From the NCBI RefSeq assembly GCF_024586455.1, contig NC_065921.1, positions 67,147,528 through 67,211,527 of the forward strand: 64,000 nt of DNA, in the 5' to 3' direction. This document shows, in pieces, positions 47,574-59,109 of this stretch (the stretch's first letter is position 1; each line of letters starts with the position of its first letter). The position numbers and the translations under genes are program-made. This stretch comes from Bactrocera neohumeralis. Lineage: Eukaryota > Arthropoda > Insecta > Diptera > Tephritidae. The notes under the pieces were generated by a model. It did no database searches and was not told the DNA's origin. It saw only the letters and a list, made by a program, of their open reading frames with translations.

Positions 47574-47835
47574 GCGGTGTCTACGCTAAGAAGAAGAAGA
47601 ATAGTAAAAATATTCCTCTAGTAGAGTTTTTTAAAGGAAAATACGCTTAAACTGTCGTTGATAAGTTTGAGAACATGAACATGAAAATTAGATTTTAATG
47701 AAAGGATTGTAACAGAGATTCAAGTCTTTCTAAATGTTCTTCGCACAATCGACTTCGGAAAAATTTGTATTAAGATCCGATGAAGCCGAAAGCTTCAAAA
47801 GCTGCGTCCGGTATTTATAGATGGAAGAAGATGCT

Positions 47836-47935
47836 NNNNNNNNNNNNNNNNNNNNNNNNNNNNNNNNNNNNNNNNNNNNNNNNNNNNNNNNNNNNNNNNN
47901 NNNNNNNNNNNNNNNNNNNNNNNNNNNNNNNNNNN
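47836..47935. other. assembly gap, exactly 100 N
   Basis: A run of exactly 100 N, the usual fixed-size placeholder for a gap of unknown length. It lies precisely between locus copies A and B. An apparent open frame crossing it (47780-48010) is meaningless. Confidence 0.98.
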
Positions 47936-48748
47936 ACTACACTTACTGATCTCGCTCGAGGCAGATACAAAAACTTTTTATGTGCAGCATGGAATATGAG
48001 AACCCTGTGACTGTTTCAAAAAAAAAATCGCTTAAAATTAAAATTACTAATAAACACTATAAATCTTATACGAACAACAATCTCGTTTTATAGACGAAAA
48101 GTTGTTATCTAAGAAATCTCAAATGGGCCTCTTTAAAGGTTTTTAAAACGATAATCACAGCTATTTTCACGGAAAGTAATCCAAGAAGTACTTTCATAAA
48201 AAGAGCATTGAACGCCTAAATTTTCAATGAAAATTATTACAAAATTTAGAGTGTTTTTCGTAACTTACAGTTACAAGAATTTTAGCCATATAATAAAATG
48301 ATCTAACTGGACCTATTTTGTTATCCCATTGCCTCATCTAGACCCACCATTCATGAACTTCACTTGGAGCTAGCTTAAGTTGCAACCAGTGTCAGTATCT
48401 CTCTGCTCTTTCTTATTTGTTATACTACTATGAACTAGTAAGTGCTGAACGGGACTTAAGCGACTTATTTAAGTTTACAGTACTATACATATGTTAAGAT
48501 AGGTAAAGTTAATCTGGTAGGCCAATAAGCCACGCATAGACCAGTTTTGGTCATTTGCGATACCAGATGGAGTTTAGTTGCTAGGTCCAAGGGGAGTAAT
48601 CACCCATTAGGACGTCAGCACTTGACGTGAATTTTAACAGACTCTGCGGCCTCACTGTTTATATATCCGCCAGTGTATCATAGTCATCGTGGAGATCTCA
48701 GATGTTTACAGCGTAATCTTGCCAATGTGTGACAAGTTCACACCATTG

Positions 48749-48784
48749 CACTATGGGCCAGCGCACCATTATTTTTGGCATAAA
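48749..48784 (+). repeat. Transib terminal inverted repeat, left
   Basis: CACTATGGGCCAGCG followed by ACC, then TTTTTGGCA. Matches the right end with about five or six mismatches in 36 bases. Confidence 0.8.
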
Positions 48785-49138
48785 ATCAGAGAAAATCGTA
48801 GATCGCTAAAGCTTCGCTCAAATGCTTTTCATATACATAGACCTTTGTAAAAATGAGGGTAGTCGGAGTACTGCCACTCCTACCCCTCGTAGATACAAAA
48901 TATTAAAAATTCTGTAATATGCAAACGTTTCAATAGTTTATAAAAATGAATTTATTTTATGCAAAAATGGAGAGTATAAAGTAAAAAAGTTTATGTTTTT
49001 AAATGTTTACGTTTATTAGTGAGTGCATTTCGGGCAAACACAACCGGATTTCCCGACAGCTACAAATTTGTCTAAGGAAGAACATTAATAACAGGCATGT
49101 GAGATCATTTTTTAAATGCATTACAATATAACCATACA

Positions 49139-50845
49139 TTATTCCAAATCCTGTTCAATATCAACTTCTAACTCAAAAGAATATTCAGAGAGCATCTCTA
49201 TATCGTCGTCCGAACTACAATTTTCATCATCATCTTCATGACGGGACGTAGAAGCCACGTCTAAATTGTCTGGAACAGCAGGCAACTCTAAAAGTTCAGT
49301 AACTTCATGTGGGATTCTTCGGATTAATTTATTTTTAGTACAATTATTTAAGCAGATACTTGATAACAAAGGGTCAGAAGAATCCATAGCTCTATTAAAC
49401 ACATCGACAATATTGTTACTTCGTGAATTTTTCCTCGCATGAGCAATACGATCTTTTTTGTAAAACTTATTTCTTACTCATTTCTAAAGACGCCTCCATT
49501 ATTTGTGCCGAATGAACTAAAATCTTGTCGACTGTTGCCGACATTGGGTACCAATCGTACTTATTGAAATATAAATCGGCAGTATCTATACAGAAATCAT
49601 TGAACTTTTTAAAATTAATGCGAAATTCGTACGAAATTGACACCAGTATTATATGAAAATGTCTCAATAGATCAATGTCAACATTAGTAATTGATGCAAA
49701 TAGTTCTAAGTTAGCGAACACTCTTCTAGCCGTATTCCCATCGTTTGTTGAGCCACATCCATTTGACTTAGGTTGGTCAATATGCAATCACATTTTCTCC
49801 CAAAATTTTTTCTGAATTTCCTGTTTTCTTTGCTTAATGGTATTTTTGTCTTCCGGATTCCTTACTTGCCACTTTTTTATACCGATTCTATACGAAAGAT
49901 GTAATACAAATTCCAGAAATCGTATCCAAGCATGTAATCGACTGACGCCGTACTTTAAAGTGCTTGGTTTTGGTGCAAAAACAGGAGATTTTAGATCTCT
50001 TATAGACATAAATTGTTTCGGACTTGCACCACAAATAGGACAAGATTGAGTAGAATTTGTTCCGGTTAATATGTTCAAAACCTTGCCATCTATCAATGTC
50101 ATTTATAAATCATATCTGGTGATAATTTCCGTACCATCCTCCAAATCCCATTTTAACGGCGCTAAACTAGATATTTGCAGATCTAATTTATTTTTTTCAG
50201 CTAAAATATGTTCTTTAGTTTCTTTAACGTACTCAATTTTAATTGGTCTGCAAAACCGTATGGATTGAGGGGTGCGGTTAAGCCAAATGATCTGATTCGA
50301 AAATGATATTAATTTAAGAGGTATAATTGAGGTTACAAAGAGGGACTGATCAAAGGACTCAGGCGTGTTTTCGTTAAACATCTGTTTGAACATACTCTTC
50401 AACCATCGAAACCGTAGCTTAATATAATGTAGCTTCAGAGTTGTTCAATAACTTCTTTTTGTAGCAATAAAATTCTCTTGGCAGTGTGGTCTACCAGTTT
50501 TTGTAAAGCAACTTCTACGTAAGTTTCACAATTCGTTATCCCCTCTGGCCGACAGTGAAGCTTGCATTCAATTAACTTATTGTACGCAGGGTATATGTCG
50601 CAATTACGAGCTTTGTTTAGTAATTGCATGTTTACGTACTATTGCTTGCTCAAGTTATTCTCAAATAAAAACACTAAAGCTTCTTCTGCAGATAACGCAA
50701 TTGGACTTTTCTTTGTAGAAACAATAATTTTCTTAATTTTCAATGGTCTTGTCGGAGATTTAAGCGACTCTTTCAACAGAAATCTTAAATCAGGTTCATA
50801 TTGTTTATACAAAAGGGACCAAAATGAAGTAACGCTCACATCCAC
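49139..50845 (-). pseudogene. Transib transposase (RAG1-core-like), inactivated
   Basis: Reading from 50845 down, the frames form one protein of roughly 560 residues. From the N-terminal part come FWSLLYKQYEP and then AEEALVFLFENNLSK. A GFDG motif near 50410 corresponds to the RAG1 S-C-D-G site (first catalytic Asp). LFVTSIIPLKLISFSNQIIW and FCRPIKIEYVKETKEHI follow (50103-50402), then TLIDGKVLNIL (second Asp) with the zinc-type C-P-I-C-G (49788-50102). Next come LHAWIRFLEFVLHLSYRIG, KKFWEKM and the N-D-G-N-x-A-R-R block (49467-49787), the RNK block near the third acidic residue, and an acidic tail (49139-49402). The order and the CxxC position match the RAG1 catalytic core. Damage: in-frame stops at 50103-50105 and 49788-49790, frameshifts near 50400 and near 49470-49490 next to the expected catalytic Glu, and a stop at about 50630. 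It could not be made as an active enzyme. Confidence 0.75.
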
Positions 50846-51210
50846 AGAACATAAACACGACTGATAAATTTACACAACAAAACCACATACTTACACGAAA
50901 TTAAAACTCGCTCACAACAATGATTAAACAAATGCCAGCTATTCCATTTTATATAAAATACCTTGATTACGATTTTCCATTTTTAGAAAGAAAAAAAAAT
51001 GTTCACCCTTCACTATTAGAAACACTTGCGTTTTGAGTTATTATTCTTCATACGAATCACGAAAAACCATATGATTGAAATGTCATCTTTGAACGTACGG
51101 TAAATGAATAGGATTGCCATCTGTCCATATAATTTTTTTTTTTTAGATAAATATAGTGGTATTAATTATATGTATTAATTTCCTTTTTTGAACGATGCAA
51201 AAAAAATGGT

Positions 51211-51246
51211 TTTTTGCCAAAAAAAGCGGTCCGCTGGCCCATAGTG
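51211..51246 (-). repeat. Transib terminal inverted repeat, right
   Basis: The reverse complement begins CACTATGGGCCAGCGGACC and later TTTTTTTGGCA. Followed directly by the right CATTG duplication. Confidence 0.8.
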
Positions 51247-51700
51247 CATTGTTTGCCTGGTGCACTGCTTTAAACATTTCCTGCAGTCTTCTCGATCTGT
51301 CAACCCCATCCTGCGGGCGTGAGTCGCCTCCAAACAGTGAACAGTTAGTATTCATATCAAGAGTTACAACAGTCTCTTCTATCGAGTGCCAATAGGAATT
51401 TTGTGTATAGATTAAGATAAGTTCTCTCTCTCTAAACTCTAGGAGAGTTTTTCAAAGGCAAATACGCTCAAACTGTCGTTGATAAGCTTGAGAACATGAA
51501 AATGAAATTTAGATTTTAATGAAAGGATTGTAACAGAGATTCAAGTCCTTATAAATAGTTCAAGACGGTCACCAATGATCTTCGTATAGCATATCCAAAT
51601 GTTCTTCGCACAATCGACTTCGGAGAAATTTGTAATAAGATCCGATGAAGCCGAAAGCTTCAAAAGCTGTGTCCGGTATTTATCGATGGAAGAAGATGCT

Positions 51701-52735
51701 CGGGCAGGCATTTTGCGTAAAGTGAGTTGTGTCAATTGTATACTTGAAGACACTATTGAAATCTAATACATAATCAGTTGACGACAAACTTTTACTTGCA
51801 GTTTTATGCAACATGCGTCGTTTGGGCTTGTGATGTGCGGCATGTTGTTATTATGCAATGCAGCATGGTCAATTACATTTCCTAATAAATCACTTTAAGT
51901 TAATGACATCAGGCTGGTTAAACTCGATTTGGCTTGAACGACACGACATTTCAAGGCATAAAAAAGACTCGCGTTTGTCCATAGATCAACAAACAACAGA
52001 CACAAACACGATGCAGACGCTTCAATATTCAATTTAGCCTGCACCTCGGTCTCCGATTGTGGCGCGTGCGTAACCAGTTTAATTGCGACTCTGTTGATTG
52101 TTGCCTGTTGAAAGTTGATTCGGCCTCAGTTAGCTACTGTAGCAGCGAAGTCTTTTGTTTTGACGCGAACTCTTCGGCTCAATTACGTAGCATATTCTTT
52201 GGTCGCTCTCACTCACCAATGATTGCCGTAGATTGGCGACGATTGAGATTTCGGCTACAATGGACAGAGGCTTCCTTGCTTTGTTCAGCTTCTCAGTTGT
52301 CGTCGTTGTTGCTTTTGCTTACTTATAAATGCCTGATCGTGTGTGTGTCTATGGCTTCAGCTGATCCACGAATTCATAATTATTTGCATTATTGGCAACG
52401 TTTTCCAGCGCTTGAAAGTGAAAGTTTTCGGTGCCAAAAGACGCGCTGAATGCATCTAAATTGTTGGTATGGCACCCAAATTGGTTTGATGGTGAATTTT
52501 TATGAATTTATAATGTAATATTTCTTGTTAAATATGTGTTATCGATTGGCAGTTTCGACGGGAAAGTTGGCTTTAGTGCGAATTTATTATTTAAAGTAAT
52601 AACAACCCATGCTGAATGAAAAGTGTTGAGCTGAATCAAGACTCAATTGAGTTAGAAATATAAAATATGGCTTGTGGTCAGAAATAATTAAAAATATGTT
52701 GGAAGGAAAACGTTTTATGTTGAACCCAGAAAAAA
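51701..52735. other. unique-looking non-coding DNA
   Basis: Sequence right of copy B. The 130-codon frame at 52057-52449 shows no domain and is probably chance. No transposon recognised. Confidence 0.4.
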
Positions 52736-52739
52736 ATTT

Positions 52740-53440
52740 TTTATCCGTTACTGTGAAGGATATTATTATATTATACCACAGATATAGTTAAATAGTTTTA
52801 AAGTGAACGGAATATGATTGAGCTTGTCACCTCACAATAAATTCGGTATTAACGACCGTCCATTCGAAAGAAGTCCAAAAACATTTAAAGACGATGATAT
52901 GGAGACGTTGCTCGATGACGATTCGAATGAAGCTCATGAAAAGATTGCTTCAGCAATGGAAGTCCCCCGTCAAGCCTTTGTAAAGCCACCACATGAGCTG
53001 GGAATGAATCAGAAACCAGGAACTTGATTCCTCATGACTGCAACACCAGGGAGACACGAAAAAGTGATTCTGCTATATGACAATATCGGCCTCACCTTGC
53101 CAAAACCGTTAAAACTTATCTGGAAACGCTTAAATGGGAAGTCCTACCCCACCCGCTATATTTCCTAGATTTTGCACCGTCCAATTATTATTTGTTCCGT
53201 TCGATTATACATGCTCTAGCTCAGAAGCGCTTCCACTCAGAAAACTCATGGAAAAATGTCTTGATTTGTGGATAGCATCATAACATGAACAGTTTCATTG
53301 TAATGGTATTCAAGTTTTATGGGAAAGTTTGGAAGAAGTTGTGACTAGCGATTGACAATACTTCGAATAATTCATTTGTAATACTGTCTTTACAAATAAA
53401 TTGTATTTTCATTCAAAAAATAGCGAGAACTTAGTTTCGC
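52740..53440 (+). mobile_element. mariner-type transposon, internally deleted (second lineage)
   Basis: The open frame 52818-53027 reads NDRPFERSPKTFKDDDMETL and later ASAMEVPRQAF, the N-terminal DNA-binding part of a mariner transposase. After a large deletion the text resumes in other frames with KVILLYDNIGLTLPK (second Asp context L-x-x-D-N-x-x-x-H, with His lost) and relics of YSPDxAPSDY-LFRS. The end near 53440 has a 3' UTR with AATAAATT-like signals. Inactive. Confidence 0.75.
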
Positions 53441-53514
53441 ATCTAATAATTTCTACTCTACTTCAAACAACGGGACTCCACTGCCTAAATTATTTGCACA
53501 ATCTCATGTAAGGA

Positions 53515-54312
53515 TGGTGTCATGTGTAGAAGTTCACGCAAGTGAGGAAAGTTCGCTGATCGCCATTCACTTGGGAAAAGTCACCACTTCCAGTTTTGAT
53601 CCAAACAATCTTCTGTGACAAAATAGCCTCTACAAGGAACCAAAATAGTGCTTGGCATAGAACGCTTGAGCAAGGAAGGTATCTTTAGCGCAAGAGTGCC
53701 AGCTTCACGATAAAACATCCCAAACGGGTTTCATCGGCACAGGAAAATACAACCTGGCTGTTTCTGGCTGAAGGTGAGCTAACTGTTAGGATCGTGAAAG
53801 ACTCCTCTCACGCCGTTCGATACCAAACGAGGTTTCAGACATGGCGACTCCATATCGTGCGAGTTCTTCAATCTGCTGCTGGAGAAAATAATTCGAGCTG
53901 CAGAACTTAGTCGAGCAGGTGTAATCTTCTATAAGAGTGTGCAGCTGCTGGCGTTTGCCGATGATAATGATATCATCTCTTGCCATTAGGTGCTTTTTCG
54001 AACTGAGTAGGCATTTGAGAAGTAAAGTCCTCTCTCGACGAACAAAAACCAAACTCTATAAGTCATTAATTATTCCCGTCCTGCTATATGGTGCAGAGGC
54101 ATGAACGATGACAACATCTGATGAGTCGACGTTACTAGTTTTCGATAGAAAGGTTCTACGAAAGATTTGTGGTCCTTTGCGCGTTGGCCACGGCGAATAT
54201 CGCATTCGATGGAACGATGAGCTGTATGACATTTACGATGACATTGACATACATAGTTCAGCGAATTAAAAGACATTGGCTACGCTGGCTAGGTCATGTC
54301 GTCCGAATGAAC
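53515..54312 (+). mobile_element. RTE-type LINE, internally deleted and 3' truncated
   Basis: The family 5' end (GGATGGTGTCATGTGTAGAAG) is joined through degenerate sequence to the RT core (FRHGDSISC-like, IIRAAELSRAG, QLLAFADDND) and then, after another deletion, to the SRHLRSKVLSRRTKTKLYKS and WLGHVVRM segment. It stops there without the usual 3' terminus. Confidence 0.8.
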
Positions 54313-54317
54313 ATTTG

Positions 54318-55300
54318 GGGGCACTGAAAGAAATACTACTATACTTCAACTCAATCATTAGCATTTCCTGCTATAAGAAATCAAAAAGAAAGGTTGTTGG
54401 AACATTAAAAGTTTTGAAGATAGCGATATTCTGAATCAGCTCAAAATAAATCTAAATAGACCAGATTACAACCCAAGGTTGGATTTCAATAGTGCCATTT
54501 ACCTCTTGTGGTTAATGAAGAAGAGGTTTAGTAGAGGAGGAGAATACTCTCAATCTATACCTACGGGTCCAAAATGGACTGTGGAATAGGGACGGGAGTA
54601 TACTCCGAAAATTTCTCTACATCCGTCTATCAAACTCAGTTAGCAGAAGTACCAGGCATACAAAAGGCCTGTGGTGTTCAACTGAATAGTTACGGGAGAA
54701 TATAGAAAACTACCATAAACACAGATAGGCAGGCTAGCCTTGTCAACGCCAATTTAATTTCAGCGTAGTCAAAAAATGTAGGAAGCCTTAAGCTCTCTTG
54801 ACGAATGTAAGACAATACCGCGCCCACTAGGAACGTTGAAGAGGGAGTTAAATACGCAATTTTAACCAATAGCTTAGAACAGGTGGAAATCTACATGTAT
54901 TTAAACAAATGCAAGATAGCGAAGCAGATACAACGAAAAGGGCTTATTAAATAGGTACTGCAAAAGTATATATTGACTTACAGCTGCCTTAACGGTGCAT
55001 TGGACACCGTGGGACTTCCTTACAACACTATTTGGCCCAGCAGAAAGCTCTAAGGGAGTAAGGAAACGGTTGTACACTTTTTTTTGCGAGCGCCTAGTTC
55101 GATCGAAATCCTGACGTAGAACAGTTGGAATCCATCAGGTACCAAACCTTGAATGCCTATCTACAAAAATCATAACGAAGATAAGTCAACACAACAATCA
55201 AACGTGTAGCAACACTTAAATGTCTTACGAGTAGTTTTGTGCATCTAACGCTCATTGAGCCCAAAGGGACTGCACTCTTCTCTATCTATTTTTCGACTTA
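54318..55300 (+). mobile_element. RNase H-bearing LINE fragment
   Basis: Frames carry an RNase H start (IYTYGSKMDCGIGTGVYSEN), AEVPGIQKAC, and a TINTDRQASLVNA block corresponding to the D-S-Q-A-A motif, then decayed C-terminal text (GLPYNTIWPSRK). The Y-T-D-G-S catalytic Asp reads Y-T-Y-G-S. Inactive. Confidence 0.65.
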
Positions 55301-56865
55301 AAACGAAGAGATTATCTGATCAAAGAAGAAGAAAGATCTAATTCAGCTCGTTTTTTTTAGTATGCATCGACCACTTTGCTAGGTAAAAACAGTTTATAGT
55401 GTACACTCTGCAACAAAGTAATACATCCATATAATTTTTTGTAGTTAAAGCGTTAACTCCAACTTCGCCATGGCTTCGAAGCACAAACTGGCAACAAGTT
55501 GAGAAAAATCTGAGCATGTTATTTTAATAAGTCTATTCATTAGTCAAATAAAGTGGCCGGCTGTCAAAACAATATTTCAAAATTAATATGTTTGCGTCAA
55601 CTAATTATTTGCAGAAGATTTGGTCGCCTATAGAAGAATAAAAATTAGTGAAATAAAAAATCTTTTTGATATTTTGCCAAACTGTTACGATCTATGTGTT
55701 TGTATATATTTAGTTGCATATCCACCATACATCTGTTGGCTAAGCGCTATCATTAAGAATGATTTATAACGGCAATTGTAAGTGGCAATTGTCGACGAGA
55801 TACGCCGTTGGCAATGGACATAACTGTTTGCTATGGAACATTAATTTTAGGTGCAACATATTTTTGCGAAAATTTTGATGCAAAGGAAAATAAAAATGTG
55901 AAAAAGTAACTAAAAATTATGAGAGATGGAGAAAGTGGGTAAAGAAGGAGGACTATATACGCGAAAAGGCATAAATTAAATAGATATTAGTTGAAAAAAT
56001 CTAATTGTATGAAAATTTAATTGCAAAAATGAGATAAATGTTTGAAGTGTTTATCCCAGGAAGTTAGAAGGTGTGAACAAGAGAATTGGATACATCGTAC
56101 ATTCGCAACAACACCAAAAACCAGCGATATTTAATAAGCCACACTAATTTGCAATTGAAAATTACGCTATAAATGAGAGAGGAAGATGCAGCTAACAACT
56201 TCCGTCCACAGAAAAATGCACGAAAAACTTAAAGGAAATACAACAACAAAGCTAGCAAATGCAAATGATAACAAAACGCAAAAAAAGTAATGAAGGAAAC
56301 TGACGAAAGTTAAAAAAATTAAGTGGCATAAATATGCAAGCATACATACGTATACATTTACATAAAATTACTTATGTATGAGTTGTGTTGCATGCAACAC
56401 GCTGTTGCAGTGAAAAGTGCGGAAAGTCAAGTCAACTAAGCGGTAAAGTGAATTGAAGTGCTGATGGAAGTTAATAAGGCGTTGAGTGATAAAAATCTAT
56501 GTTTGTTTTTGCAGTTGTTGTTGCTATGTTTTATTTGCATGCGCAAATTGTCGACAAAGTGCGGTGGCTGAGTGTGAAAATGCTGCAAAAAAACAATGTG
56601 AAGAGCAAGAAATGCGCAAAAATTATTCACGGACTTTATTACTGCCATAAGGTGGCAGCACTTCCCTTTCGCTATGTTGGCTCCATTAATTAGTACGCAA
56701 ATATGGATCGCTGCAAAAAAATTTAAATGCAATGAAAATAAAAGTGGTCTTTGAATTAGAAGTACTTTTCCCTCAAGCAGCGGTGAATGTATAAAAATTG
56801 TTAAAATACCTCTGTGGGCAAAAAATAGTAAGACTTTTTTAATTTAAGTTTCGCTCGAAAATCCA
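55301..56865. other. non-coding, no gene recognised
   Basis: AT-rich intronic DNA. Short frames on both strands (for example 56436-56732) are unsupported. Confidence 0.4.
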
Positions 56866-56869
56866 TTGT

Positions 56870-57490
56870 TGCTATAACGGTCAGTGACATCTGTGCCTTA
56901 TTCAACGAAGAGCTTTCATTGAATTTTGTTTGCGGAATCAAATTTCCGAAATTTTAGGATATCGGAAAAGATCTTGGGTGACAATTGTTTGTCGCGAGCA
57001 AGTGTTTTTCATTGGTACAAATTATTCAAAGAGGGCCGAGAACGTGTTGATTACGAACCACGTTCAGGACGGCCATCAACATTAGTTGATGAACAACCCA
57101 TCAATAAAATTGATGTTTGAGAATCGACGATTTACAGTCAGAGATTTTACTGGCATCTTTCGAATATCGGAAAGATCAGTGAAAACCATTTTGAAAATTA
57201 ATTGTAGCTTAAGAAAAGTGAAAGCACTACGGTTGGTTCGTGAAACGTATTATTACTGGTGATGATTCTTGGATCTATGCTTACGACCCAGAAACAGACG
57301 ATCAATCGGTCGAATATCGTAGCACGGGTGAGCCGAAGCGAAAAAACCACGTCAAAGCAGGTAAAAAATTAAGGTTTGATTGATAGTTTTCTACGATTAT
57401 CGAGGTATGGTGCACTCTGAATTTCCTTCGGCCGGCCAAATTGTCAACAAAAAATACTTTTTAAGGATTACTTTTTAAGGATTTTTTGTT
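56870..57490 (+). mobile_element. mariner-like transposon (third lineage), broken
   Basis: The frame 56926-57120 has LSRASVFHWYKLFKEGRERV and DYEPRSGRPSTLVDE, a SETMAR-type mariner N-terminus. After a deletion follows KRIITGDDSWIYAYDPETDD with the first catalytic Asp (G-D-D/E-S/T-W), then EYRSTGEPKRKNHVKAG and Y-D-Y-R-G-x-V-H relics. The third acidic residue region is missing. Confidence 0.8.
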
Positions 57491-57544
57491 CCTCCCTTTT
57501 AGGGTCTAATTAAGGAGTTCTAATTCTGGTATGTTCTTGCTTCG

Positions 57545-58260
57545 ACTTCTGAACTTACTATAAGTTCGGTTGTGAGCGAACATTTCATACTCTTGCAACT
57601 TGTCAGGATCAATGCCAGAAAATACCTACAGTGCATAAGGCTTTTTATTTATAGTATAAGGTCAACGGTAAGTTTTAACCCAATTTTATCCATATTACGA
57701 AGATGCACCGTTATTAGAAAAATACGCTCTCTCAATTTTATTAAAATAACTCCCACATTGGACGATATATTGAGTATAAAGTCAACTGGACGTTTAAAAA
57801 TCTTCATATTAGGTATATGTGGGCTACGGGAAGTATTGACCAGATTCAACACATTTTTGACACAAGTGTTCATTATTATCAAAGAATGATTTTCCTCGAA
57901 TTTCAATAATATTCTTAAGAGATAGACTGATATTTTGGAAAAAAATCAGACAAACGCTCTGGGTTACACATATACGGAATGTGGGGACTTGAGCAATTTC
58001 GATCCGATTTTGCCAATTTATAGACTCGAAATGGCGTCCCTCAAATTTACTATTTGATTTTATCCAAATGTATTCATTGGTATGTGCAATGGAAATGGAA
58101 AAAATCATATGGAAATTAGAATTGTGCTATATGTGAAATGATCGTGGCTACTATTACTGCCATTTTCACAATGTGACATGGAATCTACAGGATAATGTTA
58201 TTTACCGAATTTGGCTGAAGTTGGTCATCAATGTCTCTGACGTATTTAGTTATTGATTTA
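57545..58260 (+). repeat. dispersed repeat, 5' and middle part (AAGTTCGG family)
   Basis: Opens with AAGTTCGG..CGAACATTTCATACTCTTGCAA, matching 4296-4345, and continues with blocks seen at 5225-5340 (CACTGTGGCATGGAAT-like, CGAATTTGGCTGAA-like). Non-coding. Confidence 0.6.
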
Positions 58261-58639
58261 TTCTGCTTGTAGTAGGAAGACGGCTGGGCTCATAATCTGA
58301 TTCCATCCATATTTAGACGTTTCATAGGGGTTTTCATAAGATTTGTCTTTAGCGAATTTCACTATTGTGGCTTTAGTGGTTTAGGAGAAAAGTACATTAA
58401 ACCTATTAGAGGGCGGATCACCTACCTATTTTTAGCCCACAGGTGCCCTTTCCACTTGCAATTACCCACGCCAAGTTACAGCTTTACATATATCTCAATT
58501 AACAGGTTCGATTACGCCGATCTACCAACTCGTTCTCACTTTCTTTCCGGCAAATCCTTGCACTTTCAGATATCTTAATATTTAGACAAGCTGTCGTTTG
58601 CACAGGTGGATAGAGGGACTGACAGCAAGTCACACAGAA

Positions 58640-59050
58640 TTCAAGTCGCCTCGTCATCTAATATTTTTACGTAATACAAACATTTTGCAAAAGTATAAAA
58701 AAATAATAATAATACATAGATTCGGGGTTCGAGAACTAAAAAAATATTTTAATCTCCGGAAATCGCTTTGTTGTTTTTCATAAAAGCGCTTGAACCAATT
58801 TTCAAAGCACTTTCGCCGCTTTGATTGTGGTATCTTCATAACATGCGTTTTGAACGCATTAACTGCCTCCTCAGGTGTTGAAAAACGTTGATCTCTTAGT
58901 TTATCTTTCACGTGCAGGTATAGAGGGAAGTCATTTGGTGCCAAGTCAAGACTATACGGTGGATGATTCATCAAATCGATGTTTTGAGTACTCAATAATG
59001 CAATTGCTTCAGTCGATATTTGAAAGCTCGCATTGAAGTGAAGAGCGATC
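58640..59050 (-). mobile_element. mariner-like transposase C-terminus
   Basis: The open frame 58654-58995 on the minus strand reads NHPPYSLDLAPNDFPLYLHV, holding the third catalytic Asp in the A-P-N-D context. It continues with LRDQRFSTPEEAVNAFKTHV and FENWFKRFYEKQQSDF. Upstream transposase is absent. It may be the other end of the element at 56870-57490 in inverted orientation, or a separate copy. Confidence 0.8.
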
Positions 59051-59109
59051 CTTTTTCAGCATTTGGTTTTCCTACTTTTCAGAAAGACAACTGGCAACAA
59101 AAAGGTAGT

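Larger units (their letters stand above)
44546..47599 (+). mobile_element. RTE-type non-LTR retrotransposon, nearly complete
   Basis: About 3.05 kb flanked by an 11-base duplication AATAGTAAAAA (44535-44545 and 47600-47610). It carries an endonuclease/linker frame and an RT frame, then a very short 3' UTR (GTAAGCGGTGTCTACGCTA) and an AAG-repeat tail, features of the RTE clade. It is the best preserved of at least eight copies in the window. Defects are loss of the endonuclease N-terminal segment and one single-base frameshift in an A run near 45845. It is absent from copy B. Confidence 0.9.
43487..47835. repeat. locus copy A (carries the RTE insertion)
   Basis: Without the RTE and one target duplication, this is about 1284 bp and aligns along its length with copy B (47936-51700, about 1262 bp without its Transib). 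Some blocks are nearly identical (for example 43940-44150 against 48380-48590), others about 5-6% diverged, with small indels. It ends exactly at the N gap. Confidence 0.85.
48749..51246 (-). mobile_element. Transib (RAG1-like) DNA transposon
   Basis: 2498 bp with terminal inverted repeats starting CACTATGGGCCAGCG at both ends (48749 and, reversed, 51246) and similar over about 36 bases. It is flanked by the 5-base duplication CATTG (48744-48748, 51247-51251). Transib elements have ends starting with a CAC heptamer like V(D)J recombination signals and make 5-bp duplications. The minus strand encodes the remains of one transposase. The same site in copy A is empty. Confidence 0.85.
47936..51700. 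repeat. locus copy B (carries the Transib insertion)
   Basis: Begins right after the N gap at the base matching 43487 in copy A and leaves the homology at 51700 (ATGGAAGAAGATGCT), exactly where copy A ends at the gap. It lacks the RTE and about 85-100 flanking bases present in A, and has about 40 bases (near 51559-51600) absent from A. Confidence 0.85.

Noticed and set aside
47780..48010. Open frame across the N gap
   Set aside because: It is open only because the gap is translated as X.
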